Source: Corallococcus sp. EGB (GTDB lineage: Bacteria; Myxococcota; Myxococcia; Myxococcales; Myxococcaceae). From it: a stretch of 64,000 bases of DNA. The notes under the pieces are model-generated. The model did not search any database and was not told the DNA's origin. It saw nothing but the letters and a program-made list of their open reading frames with translations. The position numbers and the translations under genes are program-made. The DNA lies in the NCBI RefSeq assembly GCF_019968905.1, contig NZ_CP079946.1:930001-994000 (forward strand). The letters are read 5' to 3'. Position 1 is the first letter of the stretch. Each line of letters begins with the position of its first letter. Below are positions 8,568 to 16,205 of this stretch, one piece after another.

Positions 8568-9830
8568 CTACGGGAGGGGGACGAGCCCGGGTTCGGGCAG
8601 CGGGGTGCCGGCGGGCCAGAGCACGTACGCGGCCCCCCGGGAGTGCTGCCAGGCACGCCACAGCTCGGCGCGGGGGTAGGTGGCGTGGGTGGTTTCGTTG
8701 GAGGCGAAAGCAGGGTCATTGACCACGACGTCCCCCTTGTCGGTGAAGCCCTTCACGACGATGAGGTGGCCGTCGGTGCGGCGGGCGGCGCCGCCGGGGA
8801 GCTCGCCGGGTTCGTAGGCGATGCTGATGCTGACGGGGATGCCGGCGGCGATGAGGCGCTCCACGGGAGCGAAGGAGTCGAAGCGGGCGACGAGCCCATG
8901 CAGTGCGCCGTCCGCCATGCTGGCCGCGTAGGCGGTGTTGAAGGCCCAGTTGCCGGTGCCCTTGTAGACCCAGTCATAGGTGTGGGCGGCGGCGGTGGGC
9001 ACGGGGTGCTCCAGGTCCGCGCGGCCCAGCCTCCGGCTCCAGTAGCCGAGCAGCATGGTGGTGGACGTGGGGGAGCACCAGACCTCGCCGCCGTCGGGGT
9101 AGATCATCTGCGAGTAGCCCGGCACGTCGAGCACGACGCCCCACGCGGTGTGGTCCGACGTTGCGTCCTGGGGTGTCCGGCGCGTGTCGGTGACGGCGGC
9201 GGCGAGCGCCCGGACGCGGGGGCTTGCGTCCGCGCGTTCGGAGAAGAGGTGGACGGTGACGCGCAGGGCGTCCGCTCGGCGCTTGAGGTTGAGCGTGTCG
9301 GTGAGGACGTTGCCGTCGGCGTCCCCTTGGTTGTCCACGCTGTGGCGCGCGACGGTGGTGGTGTCGAAGGCCCAGATGCCCAGCTCGTAGTCCTTCGTCC
9401 AGGTGCCTTCGATGCGGGCGGAGACGGTGAGCTTCACCCAGGTGCCAGGAGGCGTCTGGGCGTCGAAGGATGGCACCACGCTGTCGAAGCCGCCGGGGAC
9501 GGGCTGGACTTCAGAGGTCGCGGTGCCGGCGCGGAAGGTGCCGCCATTGTAGAAGCTGCCGCCGTCGAACCAGGTGCCCGCAGGGAACGGGTCGGTGCCC
9601 TCCTTCGCGGTGGCGGGGTCCAGCTCCAGCGCGCCTTCCGCGGTGACGCGCGTGCCGTCGCGGGAGAAGCGCGCGAGGTCGCCTGACACGGAGGTCTTCT
9701 GCCACAGGCGCGCGGGCGAGCCGGCCTCTGGAGTCTGCGTGTCCGGAGGCGGGGACGGCGGCGAGGAGGCGCAGGCCCAGAGGCAGGTGGCCAGCAGGAC
9801 GGCGGAGAGGACGCGGGCGCGGGCGTTCAC
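8568..9830 (-). CDS. Lipoprotein with C39-like papain-fold peptidase domain
   Basis: A predicted exported lipoprotein of 420 aa: a hydrophobic signal ends in a lipobox with Cys20 (LWAC), followed by a Ser/Pro-rich linker. Residues of about 45-210 form a beta-rich domain (repeated short aromatic strands such as FYNGGTF and YELGIWAFDT). The C-terminal half matches peptidase C39-like (C39_2) domains: catalytic Cys in EVWCSPTS, His in DGHLIVVKG and Asp/Asn in VVNDPA. Proteins of this layout are secreted or surface cysteine peptidases of unknown substrate. No ABC exporter is nearby, so it is not a bacteriocin-leader peptidase in context. Its gene follows glnA on the same strand orientation but has its own upstream gap. 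Confidence 0.85.
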   Translation of the reverse strand: MNARARVLSAVLLATCLWACASSPPSPPPDTQTPEAGSPARLWQKTSVSGDLARFSRDGTRVTAEGALELDPATAKEGTDPFPAGTWFDGGSFYNGGTFRAGTATSEVQPVPGGFDSVVPSFDAQTPPGTWVKLTVSARIEGTWTKDYELGIWAFDTTTVARHSVDNQGDADGNVLTDTLNLKRRADALRVTVHLFSERADASPRVRALAAAVTDTRRTPQDATSDHTAWGVVLDVPGYSQMIYPDGGEVWCSPTSTTMLLGYWSRRLGRADLEHPVPTAAAHTYDWVYKGTGNWAFNTAYAASMADGALHGLVARFDSFAPVERLIAAGIPVSISIAYEPGELPGGAARRTDGHLIVVKGFTDKGDVVVNDPAFASNETTHATYPRAELWRAWQHSRGAAYVLWPAGTPLPEPGLVPLP

Positions 9831-10040
9831 GGGGTGAAGCTTCGCAAACGCTCGCGCGGGGGCTCAAGTCGGATTCCTGGAAAGTCCGGCCGGGCGGACA
9901 GATGCCGGTCCAGAGGCTGGAATGTCGGACGTGATAGGTAGAAGGCCCTGCGCACCCTCGTGGCCCTGACCGCTTCCGCACCGCCAGGGAGTTGGCCATG
10001 GCGCGGAAGACACAGCGGCCTTCGTCCGGGGAACAGGCGG

Positions 10041-11372
10041 CTACGCCCAGAGGTCCTGCTCCAGCGTGTCCAGCAGCGCCAGCGCCGCCTCCGGCGTGGG
10101 CATGCCCGCCTCCGTGACGATGCTCGCGTCGAACGGCACCGCGACCTCCTGCCGCAGCAGCGCCACCGCGCGCCGCTGGGCCTCCTTCAACGAGGCCCGC
10201 TCCTGCTCGGAGAGGCGCGGCCGGGCCCACTGGTCGATGTCCCAGGACAGGGCCGCGTGCCGCGTCTCGTCCTCGGCGATGTGGACCATGGCCTGCCGCA
10301 CCTCCAGGTCGCGCGCGTGCATCGCCTGGTGGTGCGCGAGCAGCGCGCCGTACGTCTCACGCACGCAGCCCTCCACGGCGTTCTCCAGCGCCACGTCCAC
10401 CAGCGAGCGCAGGGGCAGCTCCTCCACCACCGGGCGCTGGGGCGTGCCACCGAAGCGCCGCGCGATCCGCTCCGTCACCTGCGCGTGCATGACCTCCTCC
10501 ATGGCGCTGCGGCGTGCCGCGTCCTGGAGCCCCAGGTCCGCGCCGTGCAACGCCAGCTCATCGCGCAGCCGCAGGAAGGCGTGCACGGAAGCTGCCTCCA
10601 GGTGCGCCGCGTTCGCGAAGTAGCGGCCCAGTGCCTCGTCGCTCTCGCATGCCTCCGCGGCCTGGAGCCCCACGGGCCGCCGGCCGATGTTGCAGTTCGG
10701 GTCCCCCTTCTCCAGGACGCGCTTCTCCTGCTCCGTCACCTCACCTGACGCGGACACCTTCAGCACATGCTGCGTCAGCTCCGTGCCCGGCCCGCAGGCG
10801 TAGCCCTTCGTCCCGATGACGTTGAAGCTGCCGTCCGCGTTCTTCTTCACCGCGCCCTGCTCCTTGTTGGAGCAGAGCAGGGTGTAGCCCGAGGCGAAGG
10901 TCTTGAGCACCGCCTCCTGTCCGGTGTCGATGGTGCCCAGCACCTGCTGGAGCTCCGCCAGCGTTGCGTAGGTCTTCACCTCGTCACCCCGCGTCGTCAC
11001 CAGGAAGGCGTCGCTGCAGAAGTCCAGGCAGACGTGGTGGAAGCCGGCGTTCACCGTCGCGTGCTCCAGCGCGGTCTCGCACGCGGGGACGTCGCTGGCC
11101 GTCGCACAGGCCTGGCCGGAGGACGCCGCCGCGAAGGGCACCGAGACCTGGCCGGGTCCGTTCGTGCTGATGTAGCGGAGCTGCACGAAGTCCGGCGCCG
11201 GAGTCAGCATGAGGTCGCTGACGGCAGGGCCGCCGTCCGCGCAGGTGATCTCCGAGTAGCCCTTCAGGTCCACGCTGCCCTCATCGCCGCCACAGCCCAC
11301 GAGCACCAGCGGCGTGGCGAGTGAGGCATGCAGGGCCCGCGAGAAGAGACGACGCAGTCGATGGATGTTCAC
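10041..11372 (-). CDS. Ferritin-like domain lipoprotein
   Basis: A 443-aa predicted lipoprotein (lipobox VLVGC, Cys27). The N-terminal half (about 30-240) is Cys-containing and unrecognised. The C-terminal half (about 255-395) is a four-helix ferritin-like domain with carboxylate/histidine motifs suited to a di-iron site: HLEAASVHAF, EEVMHAQ, and later a Glu region followed by AEDETRHA. Such fusions are common in myxobacteria. The role may be metal oxidation, storage or oxidative-stress defence in the envelope; the reaction is not known. It is divergent from the MoxR operon. Confidence 0.82.
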   Translation of the reverse strand: MNIHRLRRLFSRALHASLATPLVLVGCGGDEGSVDLKGYSEITCADGGPAVSDLMLTPAPDFVQLRYISTNGPGQVSVPFAAASSGQACATASDVPACETALEHATVNAGFHHVCLDFCSDAFLVTTRGDEVKTYATLAELQQVLGTIDTGQEAVLKTFASGYTLLCSNKEQGAVKKNADGSFNVIGTKGYACGPGTELTQHVLKVSASGEVTEQEKRVLEKGDPNCNIGRRPVGLQAAEACESDEALGRYFANAAHLEAASVHAFLRLRDELALHGADLGLQDAARRSAMEEVMHAQVTERIARRFGGTPQRPVVEELPLRSLVDVALENAVEGCVRETYGALLAHHQAMHARDLEVRQAMVHIAEDETRHAALSWDIDQWARPRLSEQERASLKEAQRRAVALLRQEVAVPFDASIVTEAGMPTPEAALALLDTLEQDLWA

Positions 11373-11602
11373 GGAAGGCAGCTCCCCCGAGAAGGTGTGC
11401 CCGTGCGCCAGAGCAATGCGGATGCCAGGGCCTCGTCCAGAGGGAAGACGCGCGGTCGCGGTGCTCGGGAAGCCTGGGAATGATCAGAATCCTGAGGCGG
11501 GATGCCTCAGCTCCTGACGCATGTGTCCGAGCGCCCGGACGCGACGGGGGAGGTCACCAGGACGTTTGCCGGATGTCAGACCGGGTGGATAGCGTGCAGC
11601 GC

Positions 11603-12688
11603 ATGCCGGACATCCGCCTGCCTGCCGAAGCGAAGTACAAGAACGAGCTGGACGCACTCGCCGCGCATGACGACAAGCCCCGCCCACCAGGTTGGGCGCT
11701 GTCGCCTCGCGCCGTGGAGACGTACATCCTGGGCAGCCCCAAGCCCGTGGGCGGCGTCGCCATCACGCCCAAGTACGTGGGCGACAAGGGGCTCATCCAG
11801 GTGTGCATCGCCACGCTCGCGTCCGACCGCGCGCTGATGCTCGTGGGCGAGCCGGGCACCGCGAAGAGCTGGCTGTCCGAGCACCTGTCCGCGGCCATCA
11901 GCGGCACGTCCGCGCTCGTCGTCCAGGGCACGGCGGGGACCAGCGAGGACCACATCAAGTACTCGTGGAACTACGCGCTGCTGCTCGCGCAGGGGCCCAC
12001 GCCCGCGGCGCTGGTGCCGTCGCCCATCCTGCGCGCCATGCGCACGGGCAAGTTCGCCCGCTTTGAGGAAGTGACGCGCACGTCGCCGGAGATCCAGGAC
12101 TCGCTCATCTCCATCCTGTCGGAGAAGCAGGTGTCGGTGCCGGAGCTGGGGGAGGTGACGAGCGCCCAGCGCGGCTTCAATCTCATCGCCACCGCGAACA
12201 CGCGCGACCGCGGCGTCAACGAGATGAGCGCCGCGCTCAAGCGCCGCTTCAACTTCGTCACCGTGCCGGTGGTGGAGGACCTGGAGCAGGAGATTCAAAT
12301 CGTGACGAAGCGCGAGGCGGAGCTGCGCACGGACTACCAGGTGGGCGTGCCGCCGCCGGAGGAGCTGTCGCGCGTGCTGCTGACGCTCTTCCACGAGCTG
12401 CGCAAGGGCGTGACGAAGGATGGCAAGACGAAGGTGCGCACGCCGGGCGCGGTGCTGTCCACGGCGGAGGCCATCAGCGTGCTCTTCAACAGCTCCATCC
12501 TCGCGCAGCAGTTCGGCTCCGGGACGTTGACGTCGCAGGAGCTGGCGGCGTCGCTGGTGGGCGCGGTGGTGAAGGAGCAGGAGGACGACGTGAAGGCGCT
12601 GCGCGAGTACATGGAGACGGTGGCCAAGGGCCGCACGGGCCCGTGGAAGGAGCTGTACACCGCCAGCAAGAAGCTCTTGAGGGGCTGA
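11603..12688 (+). CDS. MoxR-type AAA+ ATPase
   Basis: First gene of a four-gene operon. The 361-aa product has Walker A GEPGTAKS (82-89), Walker B-like FARFEEVTR (151-159), and sensor 1 IATANTRDRGVN, matching MoxR-branch AAA+ ATPases. These usually act as chaperones with VWA-domain partners, remodelling or loading cofactors into client proteins. Start options are ATG 11603 and an in-frame ATG at 11573 that adds ten residues. The stop overlaps the next gene's ATG (TGATG), implying translational coupling. The client is unknown; the DUF5682, VWA and SWIM products are the obvious partners. Confidence 0.9.
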   Translation: MPDIRLPAEAKYKNELDALAAHDDKPRPPGWALSPRAVETYILGSPKPVGGVAITPKYVGDKGLIQVCIATLASDRALMLVGEPGTAKSWLSEHLSAAISGTSALVVQGTAGTSEDHIKYSWNYALLLAQGPTPAALVPSPILRAMRTGKFARFEEVTRTSPEIQDSLISILSEKQVSVPELGEVTSAQRGFNLIATANTRDRGVNEMSAALKRRFNFVTVPVVEDLEQEIQIVTKREAELRTDYQVGVPPPEELSRVLLTLFHELRKGVTKDGKTKVRTPGAVLSTAEAISVLFNSSILAQQFGSGTLTSQELAASLVGAVVKEQEDDVKALREYMETVAKGRTGPWKELYTASKKLLRG

Positions 12689-14991
12689 TGGACCTGGCAC
12701 TGCTCGCCCGGGTGCAGCACTTCCCGGTCCGTCACCACTCGCCGCGCACCACCGCGGTGCTCCTGAAGTGGCTGGAGCGCGTGAAGCCCGCCGTCGTCCT
12801 GGTGGAGGGCCCCTGCGACGCGACGGCGCTGGTGGACGTGCTGTGCGACGCGCAGACGCGGCCGCCGGTGGCCATCCTGGGCTACCGCACGGATGGCACC
12901 CCGTCCTCGTCGCTGTGGCCCTTCGCGGCGTACTCGCCGGAGTACCAGGCGCTGAAGTGGGCCCGGGCGAACGGCGCGCGCGTGGAGTTCATCGACATCC
13001 CGGTGGGCGTCGCGCTCGCGGTGGACCGCCAGGCGCCCGGGCTGGGAGTGGAGACGGAAGCGCAAGCCCCCGTGCCCGATGAGGCCATGCCTCTCACGGA
13101 GGCGTTCGCGCGCTCGCAGGGCCACCGCTCCTTCGAGGAGTTCTGGGAGGCATCCTTCGAGGCGCCGGACTGGAGCCCGGAGCAGTTCCGGCCGGTGCTC
13201 ACCGCCTGGGCGGAGGTGGTCAACGCCGGCCCCCGGCAGGCCTATCACCGCCAGCGCGATGCCTTCATGGCTCGCAAGGTGCTGGAGGTGGTGGGAAGCG
13301 GCGTGGCGCCGGAGAAGGTGGCGGTGGTGGCGGGCGCCGCGCACACCGCCGCGTTCCTGGCGGGCGACGTGGACCCGGAGGAGGAGGCGAAGCTGCCTGA
13401 AGCCGGGCCGTGCGCGGTGACGGTGATTCCGTACAGCTTCCCGCGCCTGGCGGAGCAGCTGGGGTACGGCGCGGGCAACCGCGCGCCGCACTTCTACCAG
13501 AAGGCCCACGAGGCGAACTGCGACTTCCGGCGGGCCACGCTGGAGGTGCTCCTGGACTTCGCGGCGCACCTGCGGATGCGCGGCTTCTCCGCGTCGCTGT
13601 CGGACGTGCTGGAGGCGTACCGGCTGGCGGTGACGCTGTCGGACCTGCGCGAGAAGAGCGCCCCGGGGCTGGATGAGCTGCGCGAGGCCACCGTGGCCAC
13701 GCTGTGCCGCGGCGACGCGACGCACGTGGACGGCTTCCTGTGGAAGAGCGTCATCGGCCATGAAGTGGGGCAGGTGGCGAGCCGCATCGGGCAGAACTCG
13801 CTCCAGGCGGAGTTCTGGCGCGAGGTGGGCGAGCGCCGGCTGCCGCGCACGGACAGCCCGGAGACGTTCACCCTGCGGCTCAACAACCCGGTGGAGGTGG
13901 GCTCCTCCGTGTTCCTCCACCGGCTGCGCGTGGCGGGCATCCCGTACGCGTCGCTGTCCGGGACGGGCTCGTCGCGCAAGCAGGGCGCGGAGGGCGAGGC
14001 CGGCGGCTATGCGGCGCTCACCCGGGTGCGCGAGGCGTGGCAGGCGCAGTGGACGCCGTCCACCGACGTGGCGCTGGTGGAGAAGATTGTGTTGGGCGAC
14101 TCGCTGGAGGGCGTGACGACGCGCGTGCTCCAGGAGCGGCTGACGCAGGCGAAGACGACGGCCGAGGCGGCGGACGTGCTGCTGGAGTCCGTCATCACCG
14201 GCTGCTCCCAGACGGTGGCCCAGGCGCTCACGGCCTGTGACGCGCACGCGGCCACGGACGCGGACCTGCCGTCGCTGGCGTCCGCGGCGCGGGCGCTGTC
14301 GGGGTTGATGGCTTACGGCACTTCACGCGCGCACTCGGACGTGGGCGACGAGGCGGTGGCGGCCCTGGGGGAGAAGACCTTCAACCGGGCGCTCCTGCGC
14401 GTGCGCGAGGCCAGCGCCTGCGCTCCGGAGGCGGTGCCCCCGGTGCTGGACGCGCTGCGCACGCTGCAGGAGGTGGCGCTGTCCCAGCCGCGCGCGGACA
14501 AGGCGGCCTGGTTCGCGGAGGCGCGCGGGTTGATGGAGAGCCACGCGGTGCACCCCGCGACATCGGGGCTGGCCACGGGCCTCTTGTACCTGGCGCGCGA
14601 GCTGCCGGAGGCGGACGTGGCCCTGGAGGTGGGGCGGCGGCTGTCCGCGGCGGTGGAGCCCTCGGACGCGGCGGCGTACCTGGAGGGCTTCCTCCAGGTG
14701 AACGCGCTGGTGCTGGTGAAGAGCCGCGACGTGGTGAAGGCGCTGGATGACTTCCTCACCCGCGTGGAGCCGGAGCGCTTCCGGCAGACGCTGCCCATCC
14801 TGCGCCGGGCGCTGGGCGCGCTGGGGGCCACGGAGCGCCGCTACCTGATGGAGAACGTGATGGGCGTGCGCCAGTTGAAGGACAAGGGCCGCGCGGTGAA
14901 GGCGGTGCTGGAGGAGAAGGACAAGGCGACGCTGAAGGACCTGAGCGCGGACCTGGGCAAGGCGCTCGACGACCTGGATGACCTGCTATGA
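12688..14991 (+). CDS. DUF5682 family protein
   Basis: A 767-aa soluble protein coupled by 1-nt overlap to the MoxR gene and by ATGA overlap to the VWA gene. No signal peptide or membrane helix is seen. The N-terminal third has short motifs (HHSPRT, VLVEGPCDA, PFAAYSPEYQALKWA, VAVVAGAAHTAAFL) whose spacing of an early Glu and a late Gly-Ala-His recalls the EreA/ChaN/TraB (TIKI-like) superfamily; this is an inference. The rest is long and helical. DUF5682 proteins are, from memory, regularly encoded beside MoxR, VWA and SWIM genes. The activity is undetermined. Confidence 0.8.
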   Translation: MDLALLARVQHFPVRHHSPRTTAVLLKWLERVKPAVVLVEGPCDATALVDVLCDAQTRPPVAILGYRTDGTPSSSLWPFAAYSPEYQALKWARANGARVEFIDIPVGVALAVDRQAPGLGVETEAQAPVPDEAMPLTEAFARSQGHRSFEEFWEASFEAPDWSPEQFRPVLTAWAEVVNAGPRQAYHRQRDAFMARKVLEVVGSGVAPEKVAVVAGAAHTAAFLAGDVDPEEEAKLPEAGPCAVTVIPYSFPRLAEQLGYGAGNRAPHFYQKAHEANCDFRRATLEVLLDFAAHLRMRGFSASLSDVLEAYRLAVTLSDLREKSAPGLDELREATVATLCRGDATHVDGFLWKSVIGHEVGQVASRIGQNSLQAEFWREVGERRLPRTDSPETFTLRLNNPVEVGSSVFLHRLRVAGIPYASLSGTGSSRKQGAEGEAGGYAALTRVREAWQAQWTPSTDVALVEKIVLGDSLEGVTTRVLQERLTQAKTTAEAADVLLESVITGCSQTVAQALTACDAHAATDADLPSLASAARALSGLMAYGTSRAHSDVGDEAVAALGEKTFNRALLRVREASACAPEAVPPVLDALRTLQEVALSQPRADKAAWFAEARGLMESHAVHPATSGLATGLLYLARELPEADVALEVGRRLSAAVEPSDAAAYLEGFLQVNALVLVKSRDVVKALDDFLTRVEPERFRQTLPILRRALGALGATERRYLMENVMGVRQLKDKGRAVKAVLEEKDKATLKDLSADLGKALDDLDDLL

Positions 14992-16205
14992 GCGTGGACC
15001 CCAAGGACCTGGACCCGAAGGACCGCGACGCGCTCTTGCGCTGGCGGCTGGCGCTGGGCCCGGAGGCGGAGAAGACGGGGGCCTGCCCCTCGTTGAGCGC
15101 GCTGGGGGCCAGCGCGGACACAGTGGACCTGAAGGGCGACGACCTGGAGGGGCTGGATGACGCGCTCTCCTTCGTCTACGGCGAGCGCTCCGCGGGAAGG
15201 GGCGGCTCGAAGCCGTATCTGCCCAGGTGGCTGGGCGCGCTGCGCGACTTCTTCCAGGACGACGTCATCGCGCTGGTGCAGAAGGACGCCATCGAGAAGA
15301 AGGGGCTCACCCAGCTGCTCTTCGAGCCGGAGACGCTGCCCTTCCTGGACAAGAACCTGGAGCTGGTGACGACGCTGGTGAGCGCCCGGGGGCTCATCCC
15401 GGAGCAGGCCAAGGACACCGCCCGCGCCATCATCCGCGAGGTGGTGGAGGACCTGCGCAAGAAGCTGGAGTCCCCGCTGCGCACGGCGGTGCTGGGGGCG
15501 CTCCGGCGCGACCGGACGAGCCCCATCCCCATCGCGCGGAACATCGACTGGCGCCGCACCATCCGCTCCAATCTCAAGGGCTGGGACGCGGAGCGGCAGC
15601 GGCTCATCCCGGAGCGCTTCTACTTCTGGCCCAACCAGCGCCGTCACCACGAGTGGGACGTGACGCTGGTGGTGGACCAGTCCGGCTCCATGGCGGAGAG
15701 CGTGGTGTACAGCTCCGTGATGGCGGCCATCTTCGCGTCGCTGGACGTGCTGCGCACCAGCCTGGTGCTGTTCGACACGGAGATCGTCGACATGACGCCC
15801 GTGCTGTCGGACCCGGTGGAGGTGCTCTTCTCCGCGCAGTTGGGGGGCGGCACGGACATCAACCGGGCGGTGGCCTACGCGCAGGAGCACTACGTGCGCC
15901 GGCCTGAGAAGACGCTCTTCATCCTCATCACCGACCTGTACGAGGGCGGCAACGCCGAGGAGCTGGTGGCCCGCTTGAGGCAGTTGGTGGACTCACGCTC
16001 CAAGGTGCTGTGCCTGCTGGCGCTGTCGGACAGCGGGCGGCCGTCCTACGACCACGCGATGGCCGAGCAGCTCACCGCGCTGGGGATTCCCTGCTTCGGG
16101 TGCACGCCCCGCAAGCTGGTGGACGTGGTGGAGCGGGTGATGCGCAACCAGGACCTGGCGCCGCTGCTCGCGTCGAGTGACACGAAGGGGGAGCGTCATG
16201 GCTGA
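14988..16205 (+). CDS. VWA domain-containing protein (MoxR partner)
   Basis: A 405-aa cytoplasmic protein. The C-terminal half is a von Willebrand factor A domain with an intact metal-ion-dependent adhesion site, DQSGS (230-234), the Thr/Asp elements GGGTDINRA and ITDLYEGG, so it should bind Mg2+ and a protein ligand. The N-terminal 180 residues are helical and unrecognised. VWA proteins next to MoxR ATPases serve as adaptors that bridge the ATPase and its client. The start ATG overlaps the DUF5682 stop (ATGA), and the gene overlaps the SWIM gene by 8 nt. Confidence 0.9.
   Translation: MSVDPKDLDPKDRDALLRWRLALGPEAEKTGACPSLSALGASADTVDLKGDDLEGLDDALSFVYGERSAGRGGSKPYLPRWLGALRDFFQDDVIALVQKDAIEKKGLTQLLFEPETLPFLDKNLELVTTLVSARGLIPEQAKDTARAIIREVVEDLRKKLESPLRTAVLGALRRDRTSPIPIARNIDWRRTIRSNLKGWDAERQRLIPERFYFWPNQRRHHEWDVTLVVDQSGSMAESVVYSSVMAAIFASLDVLRTSLVLFDTEIVDMTPVLSDPVEVLFSAQLGGGTDINRAVAYAQEHYVRRPEKTLFILITDLYEGGNAEELVARLRQLVDSRSKVLCLLALSDSGRPSYDHAMAEQLTALGIPCFGCTPRKLVDVVERVMRNQDLAPLLASSDTKGERHG

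Noticed and set aside
8568-9830. Bacteriocin leader peptidase (C39)
   Set aside because: The protein is an exported lipoprotein with a beta-rich N-terminal domain and no ABC transporter or small precursor gene nearby.
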